Source: Trichostrongylus colubriformis
Lineage: Eukaryota; Nematoda; Chromadorea; Rhabditida; Trichostrongylidae
Length of the DNA: 64,000 bases
Assembly: GCA_963978905.1 (NCBI GenBank)
Contig: OZ022259.1
Coordinates: 31,659,994 to 31,723,993, forward strand
Direction: 5' to 3'
Below the pieces are notes generated by a model that was not told the origin of the DNA, did no database searches, and saw nothing but the letters and a program-made list of their open reading frames with translations. The number at the start of each line of letters is the position of its first letter. Position 1 is the stretch's first letter. Of the stretch, positions 60,401 to 64,000 are shown in pieces. Position numbers and translations under genes: made by a program.

Positions 60401-63400
60401 GTATTGATTACCTCTTTCTGATGAATAAAAAGAATGTCTAGTGGTGTGTTTTTTTAAGAGCGATGGTGTGGAAAATACTTTCACTATTATTACCGACGTA
60501 AGGTTCATAGCAATGGGTTTGGGTTAGAAAGAACCTTCAGGGGTGGCACAGTGATCGCGGCCCTGCAATTAGTAGTATCAAGTGCGCGGCGTATCTCCGA
60601 GGACATGAGCTTACCGGAAAGGAGTGACTCGTGGTTACCCATACCTCGCACCAGCCTCCACAAACTGTGGTCTCTAGGGCTTCTAGGCTGTAGCCTGGGA
60701 TACTCGCTGTTTGCCGCTCTCGGCGCCTATTTTACCTGGCATCAGTGATGAAAGGAACGTAATGGGACAGAAACTGCCCCGAATAGGAGCCTCTTGGCCC
60801 CACAATGTTACTGATCAAAGAACCGTCACACTTTGCACGAGATCTGGCAGTTCATTGACGAGATTTTCTCCAAACGCTTCTGGGACAAATTATTAACAGG
60901 CTTGCCACCTATTGAAGTAGTCTGGCACCCCAGGCCTCGCAAAGCCAATAATGTAGGAAGGTCAGGGTTCAGAAGAATCGCTCACGGCAGTTTGATGATT
61001 CTATCTCCTCTCAGAACCTCTACTAGATACAGCACTTGAACAGAAGCACGAAGAAACTGAGAAATTTCCTTTTTCGCCAATGCAAAAATCAAAAAACTGG
61101 AAGAGCAGAAACTTGTTTGAATCCCGCCGAGTAGCTTCTGAGCAGCTGTCGGCCGGAAGAGCACAGCTTAAATTTTCGCGCCCAATGTTGATTCCTTCTC
61201 ACTGTTCCATCTCATCGGATGTCACTTTGAGAAGCTGTATCTCAGCAATTTCTTTTTTCGCCCGGAGTTTTGCATGCGGCTTCTAGTAATCATATACATA
61301 TAGATACATAGGGAACAGAAAGACTCGATTTTCCGGGTAAGATTTCTTTGAGAATATTTCGGTCTTCAGATGCCAACGTTCATCATGACTACATTGACTA
61401 TATTCGGTATTTTCACGCCTTTCAGCAATACTGAAGAACGTCGTGAAAAGGTTCGAGCTGGCTGGTAAAGACCCGGTTCTGCCCTCGTATAGGTATTTAT
61501 TCAGGTAACCTTGGTGCTGAACATGTTCGTCTCCATCTCGTTGATGTTAAACCTCGTCGCGGACATGATGCCGAAAGCTTCTCGACTTCCGCTACTTGGT
61601 ATATACCTCTTTTCGGAACTTCTCCCGTTTTCTTTATGAGTCAATATCCTCTAGCTTCTTGACGGGATATCTGATCGCTCCTGATTCGATTTCCAAGAAT
61701 GTTTTCGCTTTCACGTCTAATGGAAATACGGTATATCTCGAAGTTATTCTGGAATAATGCGCTCTCCATAGTTTGCATAACACGCTCTACATACTATGCC
61801 TTTTCCGCAACGTTTCCGTATACCACATTTACGACGTGACAGATGAAATACTGATGGGAACATAGCGCTTGCACATCTCGCCATTAGGAATGTTCATGGG
61901 CCTCATGCTGCATCTGTGTATGCTTCCATTGGAAAATATTACAAAATGCGAAGAATGTTTTGTGTAGTCTATCGAATTCCTGTGTAAAACCCGGTTTCTC
62001 TAAAAAAGAAAAGATTTTCGCTTCATCCATCTTTCACACGATCTGTATTTGTGCCCATATTTGAATGGTACGTGCGCCGTCCTTTCTAGGATGACCCATG
62101 AACTAGATCTCTGCTTATGCTTTTGCTGGAGTCCGCCTACAGGAAAGATCACTTTTACATTAAAGGAACCGGAAGGGAGGAAGATGCAAAGAAATGAGCA
62201 TTTTGTAACGAACACTGAAGGACAGAAGCAAGGCAAAAAACCCGGTCTCAAAAGCACGGCGCTGCGGTGTGTATTCGCATCCCATTCGCATCCAACACAC
62301 AGACTTTCCGAGTTGTCCGCTGTAGGAGACGGATCGCAGGCCAACGTTAGTTGTAGCACCTGACTCCCAGCGCAGTGGGTGGCCATTCCCAACCACATTA
62401 GCATTCATATAAGTACATCCAGAAACAATATAAGAAGGAACAAAGGAAAAAGTAAAAGGAGAGAACAACTTTATAATAAAAACATTTCCTCTTGGCACCA
62501 TGCCAAGGCGTCAAATTGGCGAATTTGTGCAATGGCGGCCACTTAAACTCGTCCGAACTACGCCTGTTCTACCGTAGACCAAAATTACTTCCTTCCGGTG
62601 TCTTTAAGCAACTCCAAAGAAATGCAGCCCTTATTAGACCTACATACGTGGGACAATCCGTGCACTGATTTACACGTTTTACCAGTGATCTTTTTTTCAG
62701 GTAACTACATTCTTTCCGAGGTTTTCGTATGTGCAGGAGCACTGTCGGTTTCTCTTGTCACGTTGGTTCTTCATCAACGTTGTCATACACGATGCCTCCG
62801 CCCACCGAAATGGTAGGAAGCTTTACATAGTAGTTTTGGGAGGAGGACGCATATTTGAAGAAAATGTTCGAAAATGCGACACGACCCCTTCCTCTCCTCC
62901 TCCTACCGTCTCCGCCGTACGCTATTCGACGAATCTGAGGCGTTGTGGTTGTGCCTCTTGACGACCTTGAGATCGGCCTACTGACTATCTCCTCAATGGT
63001 GTCGACGATTTTTCGAGAGAAATTTCAAAAATACACCCCCTTCCTCGAGAAGGCCTGTGCTTGGTACTTTACACAGCCCTAGCTCCCACACATGGACTGT
63101 TTTTCACGTAATCCATGTCAGCACCACAGCTGTCTCCCCCTTCTTCCATTCCGCCCAAAGTACATAGTGCCCCAAGACCGGTATTCACGAAAAAAATTAA
63201 GATTAGAAGATTAGAAAGGGAAGGCGAATGTGGAATGGAATCCGCCTTCTTCCTTGCTGAAATCGGCTGTTACTAGCAAGCTTTTCTACTTTTGAGACAA
63301 GATCGAGAATTCAGCGATTAGATTTCAGGATAGAACGCATCCTACTGTGCCAGAATTCAACGAATGACGTGCATCCTCTTACCACTCTACCACCACCCTA

Positions 63401-63470
63401 TTCGAGTACTGAACAAAGGCCGACACCAGAGATATTTCAAAGAAGTGACTTCGTTGAAGTTGTAGAACAA
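48498..63470 (+). CDS. Cys-loop ligand-gated ion channel subunit, gene 2 (3' end outside window, possible frameshift)
   Basis: Paralogue of channel gene 1. Exons: 48498-48612 (tentative start; an alternative ATG is at 48573), 49811-49929, 49998-50042, 50140-50252, 55213-55300, 55688-55757, 59109-59188, 59246-59311, 60362-60400, 61371-61450, 61505-61598, 62701-62812, 63329-63470. Extracellular motifs are LLNELLPETYDTAVRP, SWIDPQLSWNRN and MNAWVPDI, a cys-loop CPLHIDSFPYDVQKC (C-x13-C), and GNSEW. TM1 spans the 60362 and 61371 exons, TM2 follows RREKVTLVLN (Glu at -1'), and TM3 is VFVCAGALSVSLVTLVL. The 63329 exon is the cytoplasmic loop. TM4 must lie beyond 64000. In the 61371 exon one base appears to be missing after ATGCCAACG, which breaks the frame. 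Confidence 0.85.
48694..48720. repeat. Short perfect hairpin
   Basis: CATTACATGC, a short loop, then GCATGTAATG, in the first intron of channel gene 2. No function can be assigned. Confidence 0.5.
49017..49447. mobile_element. MITE of the GTCCACGG family (complete copy)
   Basis: Inverted ends TTGAAGGAATCGTCCACGG and CCGTGGACAATTCCTTCAA, about 430 bp. The interior is shared with 57430-57863 (CTAATGTGGGCCGCATGCAAA, GAGATACAGCACCACAAAG as separate tracts). It lies in an intron of channel gene 2. Confidence 0.85.
51274..52123 (+). mobile_element. Internally deleted mariner element, family B (copy 2)
   Basis: An 850-bp element starting CTAGGTTGAACCATAAATTC and ending with the complement (GAAATTATGGTTCAACCTGA), TA-flanked at 51272-51273 and 52124-52125. 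The transposase remnant reads on the plus strand: HVAKLTCQKIQDLGW-like and TNYHLFRSLIYF, then DDLKIDLQTFFDQK. It carries the same internal deletion as 16513-17352, so the two belong to one non-autonomous subfamily. It lies in the 5-kb intron of channel gene 2. Confidence 0.88.
53030..53160 (+). pseudogene. Possible Tc1-like transposase scrap
   Basis: One frame reads QPADLNPPELMGEAK, reminiscent of the SPDLNPIENLWGELK block with the last catalytic residues of Tc1-type transposases. It is short and isolated, so the call is weak. Confidence 0.35.
53437..53524. repeat. Two adjacent strong hairpins
   Basis: First, GTTTTCATCAACACCT pairs perfectly with AGGTGTTGATGAAAAC around a loop rich in CTC/GAG. 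Immediately after, GTGGTTCG pairs with CGAACCAC around a loop containing CTGAG and GCGAAAC, which recalls a degenerate hammerhead core. It is probably the 3' end of an old retroelement, with an AATAAA-like tract shortly downstream. Confidence 0.5.
55782..55829. repeat. Perfect 17-bp hairpin in channel gene 2 intron
   Basis: AATCTACAGCTCAATTA and TAATTGAGCTGTAGATT flank a 14-base loop, 25 bases after the donor of the cys-loop exon. It could be a tiny MITE, or it could influence splicing. Confidence 0.8.
56040..56919 (+). mobile_element. Defective mariner element, family C
   Basis: An 880-bp element with inverted ends TTAGGTTGAGTCGATATGAC and complement, TA at 56038-56039 and 56920-56921. Plus-strand remnants: an HTH-linker piece (STVYLWHSKFASGDYSIEDE), FQHDNARPHIVRL (second Asp) and LPHPSYSPGLAPSDFHL, where the third catalytic Asp (SPD) has become Gly. 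The remnants are in several frames. It lies in an intron of channel gene 2. Confidence 0.88.
57430..57863. mobile_element. MITE of the GTCCACGG family (complete copy)
   Basis: Inverted ends TTAAAGGAATCGTCCACGG and CCGTGGACGATTCGTTTAA. It is a long near-palindrome with GC-rich inner arms (CACGGAGGCC / GGCCTCCGTG type). TTAA at both outer edges could be either the target duplication or part of the ends. Confidence 0.88.
57966..58345 (+). pseudogene. Tc1/Tc3-like transposase remnant
   Basis: Scattered plus-strand frames match the second half of a Tc1-family transposase: QVHLDEPQCGLASYWMDL, then GGSVMD (usually GGSVMVWG), NGTHLMGSTVYQDVL, and FQHNNAPSVQV (usually HDNAP, so Asp is replaced by Asn), then STKAWHGARNI. 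Frameshifts and stops separate the pieces. It lies in an intron of channel gene 2. Confidence 0.75.
61225..61345. mobile_element. Diverged right half of the GTCCACGG MITE family
   Basis: AGCTGTATCTCAGC, TTTTTTCGCCCGGAGTTTTG, CATGCGGC and GGGAACAGAAAGACTCG follow the order of the right half of 57430-57863, with an altered end (TTTCCGGGTAAGATTTC). Confidence 0.55.
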
Positions 63471-64000
63471 GTAAGTACCAGCAATCACCTCCACGCTAAT
63501 TTTCCAACAGGTTCAGATAATGTGAAAACCGCAGTTATACCTAGCGAAACTGCAGTTATACGAAATCGCAAAATGGCACTCATCGCCTGGCATAGGACAC
63601 CTTTAAAGGCAGTGATAGGGGTAATTAGGTTGCATCATTCATTCCAATCTTTGATACGGACCGGTGGTCGTTTTCATGACGAAAGCACCATGTCATTTCG
63701 ATCATTACGGCTTTATTACGATACGATAAGTATCACTTTACTATCACTCTATTACCCTACACCTCAGTCATTTTTCAGTAATGTCAACCCTAGGAGGCAG
63801 GCCGGGATAAGAAAGGCGACTGGACCTAGAAAGGCCGCTCCCGCTACAGCTCTGGGGCCCTTTTCTCGCGGGAGGTTTCGGGGCAATAAACTTCCTAAAC
63901 CTCAAGTTTTCAAGTGACATCGTTTTGGGGATTCCTTATCACCCACATCCCCATATCACAGCCTTTGAGCAAATTTCCGACCACTCTCCACTCTTCCACA
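63471..64000. other. 3' intron of channel gene 2; no exon recognised
   Basis: A GTAAGT donor follows the cytoplasmic-loop exon. The TM4 exon, expected to resemble the last exon of gene 1, was not found here. The open plus-strand frame 63369-63917 overlaps that exon in part, but its downstream portion has no channel features. Confidence 0.5.

Overview
The window is nuclear DNA from a nematode, most likely a rhabditid/strongylid (hookworm-type) worm. The evidence is compact multi-exon genes with GT-AG introns and TTTCAG-type acceptors, two related nematode-style cys-loop channel genes, a lysosomal-type S28 peptidase, and a dense load of nematode-typical transposons (Penelope-like, RTE-like and CR1-like retroelements, mariner, Tc1-like and foldback/MITE elements). 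Nothing in it suggests a bacterium or virus. Exons were read by eye from splice phase and family motifs; no search was run.

Layout. 0.34-3.57 kb: a Penelope-like element (minus strand; reverse transcriptase plus GIY-YIG endonuclease) between inverted terminal repeats that each carry a hammerhead-ribozyme-like fold, with a 14-bp target duplication outside. 5.56-12.03 kb: a 14-exon S28 serine carboxypeptidase gene (plus) with Ser, Asp and His motifs present and all phases consistent; a palindromic mariner derivative sits six bases inside one of its introns. 13.87-15.13 kb: a MITE split by a mariner element. 15.26-19.53 kb: a cys-loop channel gene (plus, 10 exons found) with two transposon-loaded introns. 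20.44-23.56 kb: a nearly intact RTE-like retrotransposon (minus) with a 12-bp target duplication. 25.75-26.46 kb: a foldback element.

26.61-44.52 kb: a large inverted duplication (about 4.7 kb per arm, 251-bp spacer) around an assembly gap. Each arm carries one copy of a two-exon gene for a small secreted lysine-rich peptide, so the two copies face away from each other across the centre. The right arm was later interrupted by a decayed CR1-like LINE (34.36-38.57 kb) and by a 3.8-kb anonymous insertion (38.8-42.6 kb). Identity is very high near the centre and lower at the outer ends. An outer hypothetical gene is open in the left arm and broken in the right.

48.5-63.5 kb: a second, much larger cys-loop channel gene (plus, 13 exons found, last exon beyond the window). 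Its introns are bloated by mariner, MITE and Tc1-like insertions, and its first membrane-segment exon appears to carry a one-base frameshift. The two channel genes share most of their intron positions and phases and are paralogues. Apart from these genes, the two peptide genes and one hypothetical gene, the remaining sequence is intergenic or transposon debris in which I see no gene.
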